Shown in pieces: positions 1-11,600 of a DNA stretch of 64,000 nt; the first letter of the stretch is position 1; each line of letters opens with the position of its first letter. The notes beneath the pieces were generated by a model. That model ran no database searches. It saw only the letters and a program-made list of their open reading frames with translations, and had not been told where the DNA came from. The DNA comes from Liolophura sinensis (Eukaryota; Mollusca; Polyplacophora; Chitonida; Chitonidae): the NCBI RefSeq assembly GCF_032854445.1, contig NC_088301.1:37745187-37809186 (forward strand). The letters are read 5' to 3'. Both the position numbers and the translations under genes were made by a program.

Positions 1-430
1 GGAATGGGGCGGAATAAACCCAATGTGCCGTCGAGGTGCTGTGTAAGTTCCCATCCGCCACAAGGAAATAAATGTTCTTTTCAAATTTCGAGTCGCCTTC
101 TACATAGAAATTATTCAAGTTGGGTATCCAGTTTAGAATTCTTGAATAAAACTGTGTTGTGTTATTGCGCAATGGCATTCTCGCAAGAACTATTTAGGAG
201 ACTAAGAGAGCACGTCACAAAAATGGGACTGCATTTCGTCAATAAAAAATTCTCAGTCGTGGCTTTAAAGTATCCTTAGAATTGCACGTGAAACAAAAGT
301 GAGCAATTTTTCAGCGAAGGAAAACTAACGTGATTTAATTGGAATTAACTTCCCTGCATTTGTGTTTTTTTTTTTTAGATAATTGTGCTTGTCATGGTGC
401 TAGAGGAAGTGTAAGTTGCTACTATTTAAG
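1..430. other. Unassigned sequence at left edge
   Basis: An open frame on the plus strand (4-279, 91 codons) crosses this stretch. It has no recognisable domain and no clear splice context, so I do not call it a gene. There is a short T-run near 366-376. No other structure was seen. Confidence 0.4.
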
Positions 431-560
431 CATTTACATGTGCAGTCAGAATAAAATCCTAAGGTAAATTGACAAGAGGCCGTATTTCACCGGTTACGTG
501 TGACCATTTGAAAGCTACCACATTGTCATCGCTGCACTGGTTTTAATCTCTATGCTGTAT
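431..560 (+). repeat. R1 short interspersed repeat, copy 1
   Basis: First of at least six copies of a repeat of about 130 bp. Recognisable blocks in order are CATTTACATG, a variable AATAAAATCCTAA block, TGACAAGAGGCCG, CACCGGTTACGTGTGACC and a CTGG-TTTTA tail. The same order recurs at about 9642-9735 (+). In reverse it recurs at about 10812-10885, 13070-13140, 13960-14088 and 24848-24975. No coding potential is visible. It is probably a non-autonomous element or part of the untranslated end of the nearby retroelement family. Confidence 0.6.
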
Positions 561-764
561 GTCTTCAAATACATTATAAGCATTCGTGTTTAATACATCA
601 GCAGGGTGCTTTCATGGACAGTGGCAATCAAAGTTCGACTGAGATCCCTATTTTTATTGAATAGGACTATGGGCTTCGAGTAAATACTACTTCTCGTCTT
701 TTGCATGTAACCAACATCATTAACTATTTATAAATTATTTCCTGCACATTTCTTTGGGAAATCG

Positions 765-1330
765 TGTTTTAGGTTGTTTTGGAAACGGATGGTCTTTGTT
801 AGAACCTGCGTGTTGTGTGACGATTTATTTATTGTCAAGGTCATTCAATCAAACGCCTTCGTAGGTTTTATAGTGAACATAATTCTCCTGTAAGTAAATA
901 TGGACAGGAATGTCTTGACACTCTGCTTCATGACTGTCTAATTTCGCTAAAAGCGGGGCTAGGGGCTGTATGTTCAATTAGAGCGCCACATAGGATGTAT
1001 GAACAGTTGTCAAAGCGCAACTGAGATGCATATTTTATTATCGAAAGCTGATATTATAGCATGGTGCTTATTTTGAACATTGATTTCTCTCAGTCGCCTA
1101 GAACATACCTTGAGAAAGTGTTGACTGCTTCTATTTGCATGATTCCGTCCTTATACTTTCTAAGTCCTTTGGTGGTTTGTGTTATGCGTTGTTTTTTGGA
1201 ATTGGCCTTGCGATTATTGACCTGGAACTTCCTTATCTGTTGACGGCTGGAATACAAATGTGTGTTTCCACGCAAATATTAAATCCTCTTTCATGGTGTA
1301 TGAGTAGTAAAAGAATTAGATTAGATTCCG
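765..1330 (+). mobile_element. Decayed YIDD-type retroelement, 3' fragment (copy A)
   Basis: This stretch aligns by eye over some 550 bases with 7960-8530. Shared blocks include CATAATTCTCCTGTAAGTA, TCGCCTAGAACATAC and a TTGGTGGTTTGTGTTA-like block. Its first part, read in pieces, resembles the C-terminal end of the reverse transcriptase preserved more fully in copy B (FVRTCVL, then an F-Y-x-x-H-N-S-P-V-S block). Stops and indels show it is dead. The rest is probably 3' untranslated sequence of the same element. Confidence 0.65.
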
Positions 1331-3090
1331 ATTGTCAGCGGTCTTTCATGTTGTTTTGTATTATAGCTGAAAACTATATATCCATGGTTTGTATGTAGAA
1401 ATGTATTATAAAATGGAGAATACGTCATAAACAAAGAGAAGTTTGTGAAAATCATTTTAAGAAATTTCACTGATTGGAATTAAATTTCCATGTATCAGTC
1501 AGTTGAAAGTGAATTGATGCTTCATAACTATTTACTTGAGTAATGGTACCTTACAGTTAATATTTACAACTGATGCAATTGTCAGTTTTACATAGGAAAT
1601 ATAATGGGAGCAGGTGTGGCAATTGTGATTGACCGATGTTTTAGAAGCCTCTGCCATGGTTTGAACTCGTTTCTGCAGTAACATGGTTGTACAACTGTTA
1701 TTACATTGGAGCTCTAAAATTGTTTTCTTCGAATGTGACTATAATAGGCAAACGTAAATTTTAATTTAACGGCATAGTCTGTAAGAACAAAAATTGTCTG
1801 GAGACTTGTTATCGCAGAAGGTTAAATGTGGTCTGTTGAGGGATTCTGAGGTCGTGACGCTTAAAATGGTGGAAAAGACTTGGACTTATAAAGAAAAGTG
1901 TGAAAACAAATCATTTAGTGTCATGTCCTAGTCGAGAGTAATTTGACAGCCTTACAAGAGAGGCACTCGACTGATGTCTCTTTTGTGATAGCTGCAGAAC
2001 AAGGCTTCACGCTTCAATATCCAGTAAGTCGGACTGAATGAACTGTGATATAGCACCGATGGTTTTACGGACACATAACAACGCACTTAAAACCACTTGC
2101 CTGTCACACCCAAGGCGTTATACATAAAGCCTGGAGAAGCAAGAAAACCTGTCATTTGGAAATTATAGTTAAGGTTCATGCTAGAATGTAATCATTTCTC
2201 CTCAGAGTGTGTGGACAACTGACTATAGGCACACAACCGCATGTTTTAAATGGTGAGTTATTTTTCATGTTGAGAAACCTTTTGTAACTGGGAATTTTAC
2301 CTGTGTCGAAATGGGAATGATTGTTTCGTCATATATTTTTGGTTTATAGTTTTACTTTTTAATCAGCATAGGAAATTAATATTCAAAAACCTTTGGACAA
2401 CGTCCCCCGGAAGTATAAACACAAATTATAACGGAAATAAACTAGAGACAAACAACTGATGTATTTAGTAGAATCATGAATATATCTAATCTCAACAGGA
2501 TCATTTTCTGATTGAAAATTATATTTTTAGCCGTATACTGGATAATTCATGTATCTTCTCAACTACACATGTCGTATGACAATAACTAATAATGCCGTTA
2601 ATTCTCGAAATTTCTTTGCATGAAAAAAAAAAGATCAAGAAATGACACACTCGGTGATTGGCCTGAACCTTGGTCGCAGCTTTTACTTATGAATTAAAAC
2701 TTACATGAGCAGACCCTGGGAGGCAGATATCTACTCACTAATTAATCCACAAATGTCAATCAAGCAGATTCTGGGAAACAGGCCTCTACTGATACCAGTT
2801 ACGATGTAATCAATCAATTATGTATTCCAAAATGGAGCAGCCATTTACTGATTCCAATGTCAATATTTGCCAAATGTCAAACTCACATAACAGTACAAAT
2901 TATGGTCATAATCAGACACAATCTTCCAGATGAGGCGAATCCGCCAAACGATCAGACATCCTCTAATAGCCAACAATCATCTCAGACTAGTGGCAGGTAA
3001 AGTTGTCGCGGAGAAGAAGTCCAACCCAACGTTTTTATACAAACATTTCAACAAATCATTATCAATTACAAATTATGTAACGTGTGTAAA
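1331..3090. other. Intergenic, no gene seen
   Basis: AT-rich sequence without exons I can support. A short A-run lies at about 2622-2632. A plus-strand open frame at 2930-3124 overlaps the tail of the minus-strand Ngaro-like element and is treated as a shadow. Confidence 0.45.
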
Positions 3091-3109
3091 CACATACGTG
3101 GAGATGGCT

Positions 3110-3585
3110 AACAAAGGTTTCTAAGCCACCCTACAAAGTATTGATGAAAATATCATTCTCTAAAGGGTACAAATAAACACCATCAGGTATGAATGTTCAG
3201 GTAAGTGGACGATGTATCAGGGTGTTTAACGTAGGCCCTACTAAACTCATTACATGTGTAGCAATAGAGAGAGGCTGTGACAATACGATTAAAGATCTGA
3301 GGAAAATGAATTTTTCATATGTGATGTCTAACTTCTTTTGTTCCCGTGTGACACTAAGGCTGATATTACCAAGATTGTTAGCTCCACAATGAACCACCAG
3401 GACAGACGGCTCAGCCCCAAATTTTCGTAGTCTACTGTCTCCCTAAGCTGCAAGGCTGACATTTTGCCTTTTCCTTGTCATTAAACTGACAAGTTGAGTC
3501 TCTCCAATCCGAGATGTATACCACCCGGTCGAGAGCGGATTTTCACGAAAGCATTCCGAAGATCCCACGGTTAACACAAGTATAT
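3110..3585 (-). pseudogene. SGNH hydrolase-like domain remnant of the Ngaro-like element
   Basis: Minus-strand pieces give a block I-like T-V-G-S-S near 3570, then V-V-H-C-G-A-N-N-L-G-N near 3365-3400 (a block like HCGxNDxG, where the D is N here), and finally P-D-G-V-Y-L followed by N-D-I-F-I-N near 3150-3180, which resembles the C-terminal D-G-V-H-L motif. The catalytic H of the last motif appears as Y. Stops and frameshifts occur between the blocks. Its place after the recombinase is where Ngaro elements carry this domain. Confidence 0.7.
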
Positions 3586-3626
3586 GTTAATATTAGGAAG
3601 TGTAATATTTAACCCAGCTAGCCTAA

Positions 3627-3800
3627 GAACGCTTCGCCTGAATGTGCCACTTCACCACCTGTCCATGAGTTTGATTATGTCGTCGCATATACCTCTCATG
3701 TGGTAATAGCTGCACAGGTCCAAATGAATGAGATTTAAGTGATTTACTGTCCCTACCCACAGATGTGATTGCCTTAGATAAAACCGCTGAAAACTGGTAT
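3627..3800 (-). pseudogene. Tyrosine recombinase C-terminal remnant
   Basis: The minus strand reads a block K-A-I-T-S-V-G-R-D, then K-S-H-S-F-G, then a stretch ending H-G-Q-V-V-K-W-H. In the family the HSF is normally followed by the catalytic R of the HxxR box. Here it is G, so a key residue is lost. The part upstream of this, back to the RNase H remnant, is too decayed to read. Confidence 0.6.
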
Positions 3801-4449
3801 CACAGGTTTTTCGCCGAAATGACTATAAAGACGAAAAGCAATCGAGGATCTGACAGCTAGATATATTCTTAGCAAATTTGTCTGCAAATATGTCGTTACC
3901 GACTCTATCCGTTTTGACATGTGAGCCTTTCCGATATTGATTGGTTTTGGGATAAGTAAAGATATACTGAGTTGTTTTTCTCAGGTGTTGTATGTTGTAT
4001 TGATAGCACTGTGTCAGAACTATTATGCCCGGTCACTGCGATCTTAGCGACTCACAGAAAAACATGAAATGCTAAGCAGTAGGCACTTGAAAAAATACTG
4101 AGAAGAGAACAGTATGGGAAGAATAGCAATACTGCATGACAGCATGTCAGCAGTGATGGGAAGTCTGCTGTCTCGGCTTGACTTGGTCGTTTTAAACCCT
4201 CTGGCAATTTTTTGTTTTACAACAACACTAAATATCAGATCGGAGAACGAATGTATGCGGTTATAAAAGCTTAACCCCGCTAACTTGGGCTATGAAACGA
4301 ACTATATTATATAATGGTAAAGGTCAGATATGTTCAAGGTGAAATACTGACCGAAATTCTACAACACTAGCAAGAGAAATATATATTTGGCAGTTGCTCT
4401 CAGAAGGAAAGCTTGTTCAACAATTGAGTATTTTATTTTCGATATCATG

Positions 4450-5036
4450 GTGTGAAATGCCGGAGGAATTTACTCCAATTGTGGCTCGGCATCTGGGTCG
4501 AAACAACAGAACCGGTCCCACTGAAAACGAGATAGAGCATCGGTTATACAATTCTTTATACCAGGTGTATGTTCAGATTTTTCTTTGAGAGAATGAAACA
4601 TTATCTACCCAGAAAGTCAACTTCCTATTACGGAAGACGCTTCCCCGTAAATGTAATGACAGAACAATAGGAATAGTTTCCAAAAAAGTTAGATTCGGAA
4701 GCAATCCCATTCCCTTCCGTTGAAGGCCACAAATAGTATGCCAAGTAACCATTAAAGTAAGTCCGACAGCCCAAATCCTGCTTTCCTCCATTTTCAGTGA
4801 ACAGCTGGAGAGACTCACTGGAAGACCATCTAGGATCAGGCCAAAGGCTAGAGCCATTGAAGTGTTCCAGAAAACCCAACCAGACTTTAATATCTTCTCA
4901 CATACTCTTAGAGATCCGAATTTTATGGAGAGGTAATCTTACACCAGACAAAGCGACGTTAAGCCTCCTGATAAAAGATAAAGCGGGTATAGCTCTGGAA
5001 CAAAATGCCAGTAGCCGGTTGACTGAATATTCTTAA
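4450..5036 (-). pseudogene. RNase H domain remnant of the Ngaro-like element
   Basis: The minus strand gives an A-I-P-A-L-S-F-I-R-R-L connector, then W-L-G-F-L-E-H-F-N-G, L-Q-L-F-T-E-N-G (family L-F-T-D-A-S), A-Y-Y-L-W-P, and L-T-F-W-V-D-N-V. After a short break comes D-A-L-S-R-F-Q-W, typical of the segment just after RNase H in DIRS-type polyproteins. The first catalytic Asp is Glu and the frame shifts several times, so it is inactive. Confidence 0.75.
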
Positions 5037-5063
5037 CGGGGCTTTTTAAAAACCATATAAATA

Positions 5064-5770
5064 TTATAAAGCATGTTTCAACGCCAAAACTTTATCCTGT
5101 GGTATTCTGACCCCCATTGTAGTTTTGTGTAGTCCTGAATATACAAGGGTAGTTGTAGGTCCCATCGTTTTTTTCCTCGATAAGAGAAACTCCTGTGAAC
5201 AAATGTCTCTAAATGTGTTCATTAACATCTTACATTCCAATGGATATGTAGTCATCCTAGTAATAGCTGAATGTATCAAGTTTAGTTCCCTGTTTAACAA
5301 CCCTCTCTGAAGATGACGAAAGACATTACAACTTATGGAAGATCCCATAGGTAAGCAGTTATGTATAATAAAGACCCTTAAGTTTAAATCCAAGCAAATC
5401 GAAATCTGCTGGGTTGATTGGTAGTAATCCAAATGCAGTCTTTATGTCCTTTTCCCCCAGCTTCCTATGAGATTTCGATTACCTCGTCGAATGATCTGTA
5501 CTAAACAGAGCAAAGCTTTGAATCATTGAAATCATTAAAATATCGCGGATATGATAAATAAATAATCAACCTGAAACTCCCACCCCAGCCTTTCTTTGAT
5601 ACAACGCCAATAGGTGTTTTATGTAATGAAGCAATTGGCGGTGACTGAAACAGCCTAGCGATGCGCGCGAGATTAATTGCGGTGTCTGCTTTAAACTGGG
5701 TTGCTTGGACCTAAACAGTGAAGGCTAAAGCGAGGTTTAAACCCATCGAGCAGTTTGGCAATATCTTTTT
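5064..5770 (-). pseudogene. Reverse transcriptase remnant of the Ngaro-like element
   Basis: Minus-strand reading begins with L-L-D-G-F-K near 5750. It then passes through an R-R-G-N-R block, S-T-Q-Q or N-P-A-D-F-D-L-L-G-F near 5400, the characteristic L-P-M-G-S-S-I-S-C box near 5340, and a catalytic box in which tyrosine is followed by an in-frame TAG and then D-D (near 5255). It ends with I-P-Q-D-K-V near 5080. The order matches DIRS-type RT. A stop lies inside the YxDD box, and other frameshifts are present. Confidence 0.8.
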
Positions 5771-5966
5771 AGGGATAATAGTTTAACATGGAATGAAGTT
5801 TAATAGTGTTAAATGGACTTTTTTCCAGTTGTCGGAAGTTTTAGGGCTAGAGAAATTGGAGAAACGCTGATTGTGGTAGGCTTGAAGTTGTTTGTAGTTG
5901 TGGAGCTGCGAAATCCAGGGTTGTTAGCCTGAAAGGAGACTGCGAACAATGCAGTGAGGGATGACC

Positions 5967-6245
5967 TTAGACCTTTGTAGGAGTACGGGCAGACATTCCG
6001 AAAACATTTCCCCTTGAAGTTGAAATCATAGCACTTTGACTGAAATTGTCTCCGCCAAAAACTGCCAATGACTGCTTATCTGAAATTTGTGTGGTTGTGG
6101 AGTTCATATAAATATACCAGAGATCAACATCTAGGGAGCACCTCGAAGAGGCTAGATCCCTGGATATACGCAATCGGAACTGTTCGTCGTACGTTCTCCA
6201 CCCCATACCACTGTTTCTGGATGCACCTAATCTGACAGACAGCAT
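5967..6245 (-). pseudogene. Gag-like upstream remnant of the Ngaro-like element
   Basis: This is a 92-codon open stretch on the minus strand, upstream of the RT remnant. It contains W-R-T-Y-D-E-Q-F-R-L-R and a following D-L-W-Y-I-Y-M block, resembling the Y-D-x-x-F-R segment and downstream L-W of the first protein of DIRS-type elements. The zinc-knuckle-like part normally following is not recognisable. It is assigned by position and the Y-D-E-Q-F motif. Confidence 0.55.
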
Positions 6246-6250
6246 GTATT

Positions 6251-7240
6251 TTTAGATGCCTGATGAGTGTTCAGGAGGAGGAGTCGTAATGTAAATGTTT
6301 ATGTAAATGACGAAGACACCTGTTCATGTGCTCAAGTCCTTTACCTTTTGCTTAACATCCCTGGGTTGAACCACTAACTCAATCCCCACCAATCAGTATC
6401 ACTTTGTGTTGCACTATAATTGCATTCTTATGTAGTAATTTTGGCAAATCAACGCCCCTTCCCCTGTGGTATAGTTGATGTAATCAAGACATGAATGGCA
6501 ATGTCTTCATGTATACCAGGTATGGCAAGGGGATTAAGTGAACTGAGTGTACTTATGACAGAAGTTCTCTCACGTGAAGTTCCACCAGACTGGCAAGAGA
6601 GATTGCCTCAAACTGTGGATCCCCGAAGCTCAGCATCTTATTGAGGTCGCTTTCTCATCACCTCAACAACTGATTTGCATTGTGCCAGAAGTTTTCGCTG
6701 TCGGGGCAATTCTGGTCGAGGAACAGTCGGTCGGTGCTGGTGCCGATCCACTTCTAGTTCTAGGCCTAGTTTTGGCATTTTTCTTAGGCATGTTGAATGT
6801 TTGAAATGATCATAATGATCCTTGAATTGTAACGGTACTAAACCAGGCAAAAACAAAAAACAACGGCAAAACAGTCGAAACAAATTTCTGTAAGGACACA
6901 TAAACTCAACTTCGATAATTAAAAATTTGTTCACATATTATCAAGGAGGGTTAACTCTAACTGAAAATCATACGCGTTGAAAACGAATAATACTTAGATG
7001 AACCTGGAACTAATATAAAATTTATATAGGAATATTAAATTTGGAATAGAAAGCATGCAATGAGTAAATGAAAAAGTAATTTGCACAAAAAATGGTGTAA
7101 ATGGAAGAAGGTTGGACCTTCAGTCCTTGACAGTTGGCTTGAGCTATTAAAGAAAAAGGTTGTGTATGCAATCACCCACATTAAACATAATTCTCATGCG
7201 ACAGCCAAGTTCTGAAGGATTCTACTGTGTGAGGTGCACT
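6251..7240. other. Intergenic between two retroelements
   Basis: AT-rich sequence. Open frames on both strands at 6574-6804 and 6638-6934 overlap each other and show no known motif. No exon or RNA gene was seen. Confidence 0.4.
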
Positions 7241-8530
7241 CGATGACCTTCAAAAAATACGTTAATGTTCCTGCTGACAAACCCAATGATATAATATTTA
7301 TCTGCAAGAAAATTACAGGTTCTTGTAGAAGAGCTTAATATCATTACACCAACTGTTGCAACATCAACGTATTCTAGAGGAACTTTAAAAAAACATCAGT
7401 CCTTTCTCAAAAAGAGGCGTGTTTCCGTACTTTCCCGCCACACCAATATACCACTACATTCCAAAAATGCATAAATCCCCATACAACACTTGCATTATTG
7501 CGAGATCGAAAAGCTGTACGACCAAACTTGAATCTACTCTCTTAACGAAGGCATTATAAAAAGTATATATTGTGCCTCCTTTTGGCTGATCTATACCTGT
7601 TCTCGTATGAACACGACCATATGCAGAAACTATTAAGGAGTAATCCGCGCCAGGCCCGATCTTTTTCATTCACTACAAGGTATATTGATGACCTGATCGC
7701 CTTAAACAGTCCATATATAGAAGAGGCTGTGAAAGATATATATCTTCGCTGGATTTAAAGGAAACCAAAGCCTCTCCAGATGGTACATCTTATCTGGACC
7801 TATATACGTACAAAGACCAAAACGGTTGCCTCGATCTTTCGCAGACTGTACGATAAGAGAGGTAGTTTCAGTTTTAACGTTGTAAATTATTCTTCCTTGG
7901 ATAGCAATATACCGAAGGGTCCTGCATATGGTGTATACATATCTCGCCTTGTAGCTTTTATTAGATCCTGCGTGTTGTGACGCGATTTCAATCAACGTCA
8001 CACGTTATTATTGCCAAAACTAGCTTGTCTAGGTTATTCTTAAGTTTTACAATGGACATAATTCTCCTGTAAGTACTTGTGGACAGAGCCTCCAGAATCT
8101 CTGGCACTCTGCTACATGTCTGAGTCTAATTCCACTTAACTCGGGGCTAGAGGGATGTATATTCATCGTGCTGAATTAGATGACCACGTTGGATATATGA
8201 ACAGTTGCAATCAAAGCACCAATGAGATACAGTCTTATAGTCTAGCATGGTACACGGTGTGAATATTAATTTCACTTTGTCGCCTAGAACATACAGTGCG
8301 TTTTTCGTACATTCTTGAAAACTGTTGAATTTCCTTCTCTTTGTATGATTCTGTCGTGCTTTCGTCCTTTATATACTTTCTTAGTTTTTTGGTAGTTTGT
8401 GTTAAACAGCATGTTGGAAATCTCCTTGCGAAAAATTGACGCGGAACTTTCTTATTGGTTTGCGGCAGGTATACGAATGTCTGTTTCGACGCATAGATTT
8501 ACTGAAACTGTTTAACAGAATTCTTTGGAT
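7240..8530 (+). mobile_element. Decayed YIDD-type retroelement, longest copy (copy B)
   Basis: Pieces of a reverse transcriptase are readable in order: N-V-P-A-D-K (near 7262), I-P-K-M-H-K-S-P-Y (near 7460), L-L-A-D-L-Y-L-F-S-Y-E (near 7577), the catalytic R-Y-I-D-D (7678-7692), S-Y-L-D-L-Y (near 7792) and A-Y-G-V-Y-I-S (7924-7944). The order fits one polymerase, but the centre between the second and third blocks is deleted and frames shift. Sequence after about 7980 is shared with copy A and is probably the end of the element. I think the family is Penelope-like or close to it; the clade is uncertain. It ends about 80 bases before the first coding exon of the aquaporin gene. Confidence 0.72.
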
Positions 8531-8612
8531 TGCTAAGTTACAACGTGGTGCAATGCCTTTGGAGAATGTTGCTTTTTGATGCAAGATTTTTTTATGTTAC
8601 AGGTGTCTGGAC

Positions 8613-11600
8613 ATGGCTGTCAAGTCCTTTTCAATAACTACTTCACGACTTCGGATTCGCAGCGCGTGGATACGTGACATTCTTTCCGAGATATTCGCCA
8701 CCTATGTATTTGTTGTAAGTTTTCTATACTAAGAATACTATTGGAATAATGGGGTCTGTATGACCATCTACAATCACCATACGAGATATTGTACGCTCCT
8801 GCGTGTTTTTTGCTCTGTATAAGAGAAGTGATGACATTCGTCTTAATATCTCATTCTATATACTTTCTTAGATATTTGGTGGTGTGTGATGGGTAACATA
8901 CAGGAATATGTTCTAGGTCTTCTTTAAAAATTCTGTCTGATTTGGTGATACATTTTTGTTTTGAAAAATCTTTGGCCATGCACGGTGTGACATTTCGCCA
9001 GTAATATAACGAGGTTCATTGAATCCATAGTGCAAAAAAGATGTATTGAATGCTGATATCACTCACACATTTGTTAAAAATGAAATGAAAAATTGTAAGT
9101 TGTCGTAATTTATCAATTTTGCGAAAGCGGAAGTCAATTTATTTAAATTTTTCTATTGCTTGTTTTCTCAACTTAACTCGCTTTTAATTTTGTCTTGATC
9201 GTTCCCCCTGAAATGCTTTGACCTGGGACATGCCGTTGGATGCTTTTTTTCTTTTTCCAGCTGTTGGCTATTGGTGTTGTGGCTCAGGAAGTTATGAACG
9301 GTGTAGGCCCTTCCACCGGACTGGTCATTAACTTATCTATCAGCCTCGCCCTCACGATGGCTATTTACGTCAGTGGCAACGCTTCCGGTAATCTCTCAGG
9401 GCATTATTAAGCAATTCACATCAAAAGAACAATATAGTCAAATGCGGAAAAATAATAAATGTGAAATTACATGTCCAACATGTATCTCAAATGTAACAGC
9501 AACGTAAAAAAGATAACTTTATCATAATTTCAATTGTAAATGAATTTTTACTGTTATTTTAGAATAGCCCAAATAAGCACTTCGTTTGCCGTATTGTCAT
9601 CAGTATTTACGAATAGAATGCTATAATTTGCTACATTTTCAACATTTACATGGACAGTTGGAATAAAATTCTAACTGAGGTAAAATGACAAGAGGCTGAA
9701 TTCATCCACCATTTTACTCTATGCTGTAAGTTTTTCTTATAGTCCCCATAAAATTTCAGAAACTTATACTGAACGTAAACGGTTGAGGGAGTATCTTGCG
9801 GAGGCTAGTTTTAAAACTTGTCACGTAGAGTGAAGCTATCACACCCTTATCCGAATCTAAGAAGAGCGGTGACTAATAAATTGCATTTATCACCGACGTA
9901 TTTTTAAACCACGTTGTTGAGCAGAGGAGGGAGAGAGTATAAGCTGCACGGGTGATCATGTTCCTACTATAAACACTGCCGTGACTGGTCTGAGTTTACT
10001 CTTCATGCATACTGTGTTTTGTACTTTAATAACTATGTCGATGATACATTTTGTCCTTTAGTAATCCTGACGATAAAATACTATCTAGACAAGTGTTATC
10101 TCTAATTATCTTATTTGTTGTATTTATTTATTTGATTGTTGTTTAACGCCGTACGAAGGAACTTTTCACTTATATGATGGTGATCAGTTTTATCAGTGGA
10201 AGGGAACTTCAACTGGGGTAAACCATGGATCTTTGGCGTATTACCGACGAACTTTCACACGTCTAGTGATGTACACCGTATTTGTAGAAGACAAGTTGCC
10301 TTCAGCGGGAATCCTGGGACGATTTAAACCCATACCCTGTGTATCCTGATGATTGAAAGGCAAGTCATTTGTTACATGTAACAAATAAATACATACAATG
10401 TATAATGGTATAACATAAAGGGACATCTCATAGTTTCCAGTTCCACCGAGAGAGCGCCTTGCTTCATTATAAATGTGTTCAGGAAACAAATTAAACAGTG
10501 GCTATCTTCGGTTTGTATCAGGTGGCTACGTGAACCCAGGAATCGCTTTGTCCATGTGCCTGACGGGTTACCTGAGGTGGAGGAAATTCCCAGTGTTTGT
10601 TCTCTGTTACTTCGTCGGGGCCTTCCTGGCATCTGCTACTGTGTATGCAGTCTACTATGGTAATATACATATAACTTTCATTCTTATTTAATCTTATACA
10701 CCTTGTATTCTACACAGTTAAGTCTGGATAACAGAAAAAGTACCGAAACCTAAGCGTCAAGTTTGACGTTCATACATCACTCCTAAGCCACGAAGAGGTG
10801 TCCTAAGTTGATAATCACTCTACAGCATGGAGGGCAATACAAGAGCTGCGACAACAGTGTAATATAGTTGGTAAATGGTCACCAATCATTTCCAAAACAA
10901 TTTACCTAAAACACCAGTTCACAACGCAATATGTAGGACATATGTAAATAAGGTCCGAGATTTTTAAAAAAAACTTGATTTAACTAAATATTTATCCAGA
11001 CTGCCTTGGGGAACAATTCTTCCTGTTTTTTTTTTAACAAATTGCAAATGTTGTGAATGTGAAAATGTTGGTAAACTTTGGTAAATACCCCTACAAGACA
11101 CCTTGGAGTGAAAGGTGTATATTTGATTTGATATATATTTTTAATCATGTTCATGTCTTCCAGAAGACATAAACATGCTTGACGGTGGGGAACGTCGTGT
11201 TTCTGGCGTGAATGGTACTGGGTTTGTGTTCACCAGTTATCCCACCAACCCCAACCTCTCCAAGGGAACAGCCTTTTTAGAAATAGTAAGTATTTTAGGT
11301 AGTAAACATATCGATAGCCCCAGTAAAAGAAATAAAAGTAACAGAGATCAAATTCAAGCGGCGCGTAATGAAATTTCTTCTGGAGAGTTCTACCAGGTCT
11401 TACAAACTTCCAAAGTTAATGAAATATAGGACTTCAAGAAACAGTGAACTTCAGATCTTTGATTTCTTCTTAAAGTTGACAGCGCATACATTGCTCGTGA
11501 TCTGCACCTTAGCTCTAGCGGACGAAAGAAATATGGCACCCTCTAAAGGAATGGTTCCTATCCCCATTGGACTTAGTGTGTTCACCATATGCACAGGCTT

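Larger units (their letters stand above)
3090..6250 (-). mobile_element. Decayed Ngaro/DIRS-like tyrosine-recombinase retrotransposon
   Basis: Read on the minus strand from right to left, protein remnants appear in the order gag-like (6245-5967), reverse transcriptase (about 5770-5064), RNase H (about 5036-4450), tyrosine recombinase C-terminus (about 3800-3627) and SGNH hydrolase-like domain (about 3585-3110). This order and the combination of YR with an SGNH domain are known for Ngaro-type DIRS elements. Every domain carries stops or frameshifts, so the copy is non-functional. Terminal repeats were not identified and both ends are approximate. The order, strand and spacing are seen directly; family assignment rests on remembered motifs. 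Confidence 0.8.

Noticed and set aside
4-279. 91-codon open frame at the left edge
   Set aside because: No domain, no splice context and no conserved motif recognised; could be chance.
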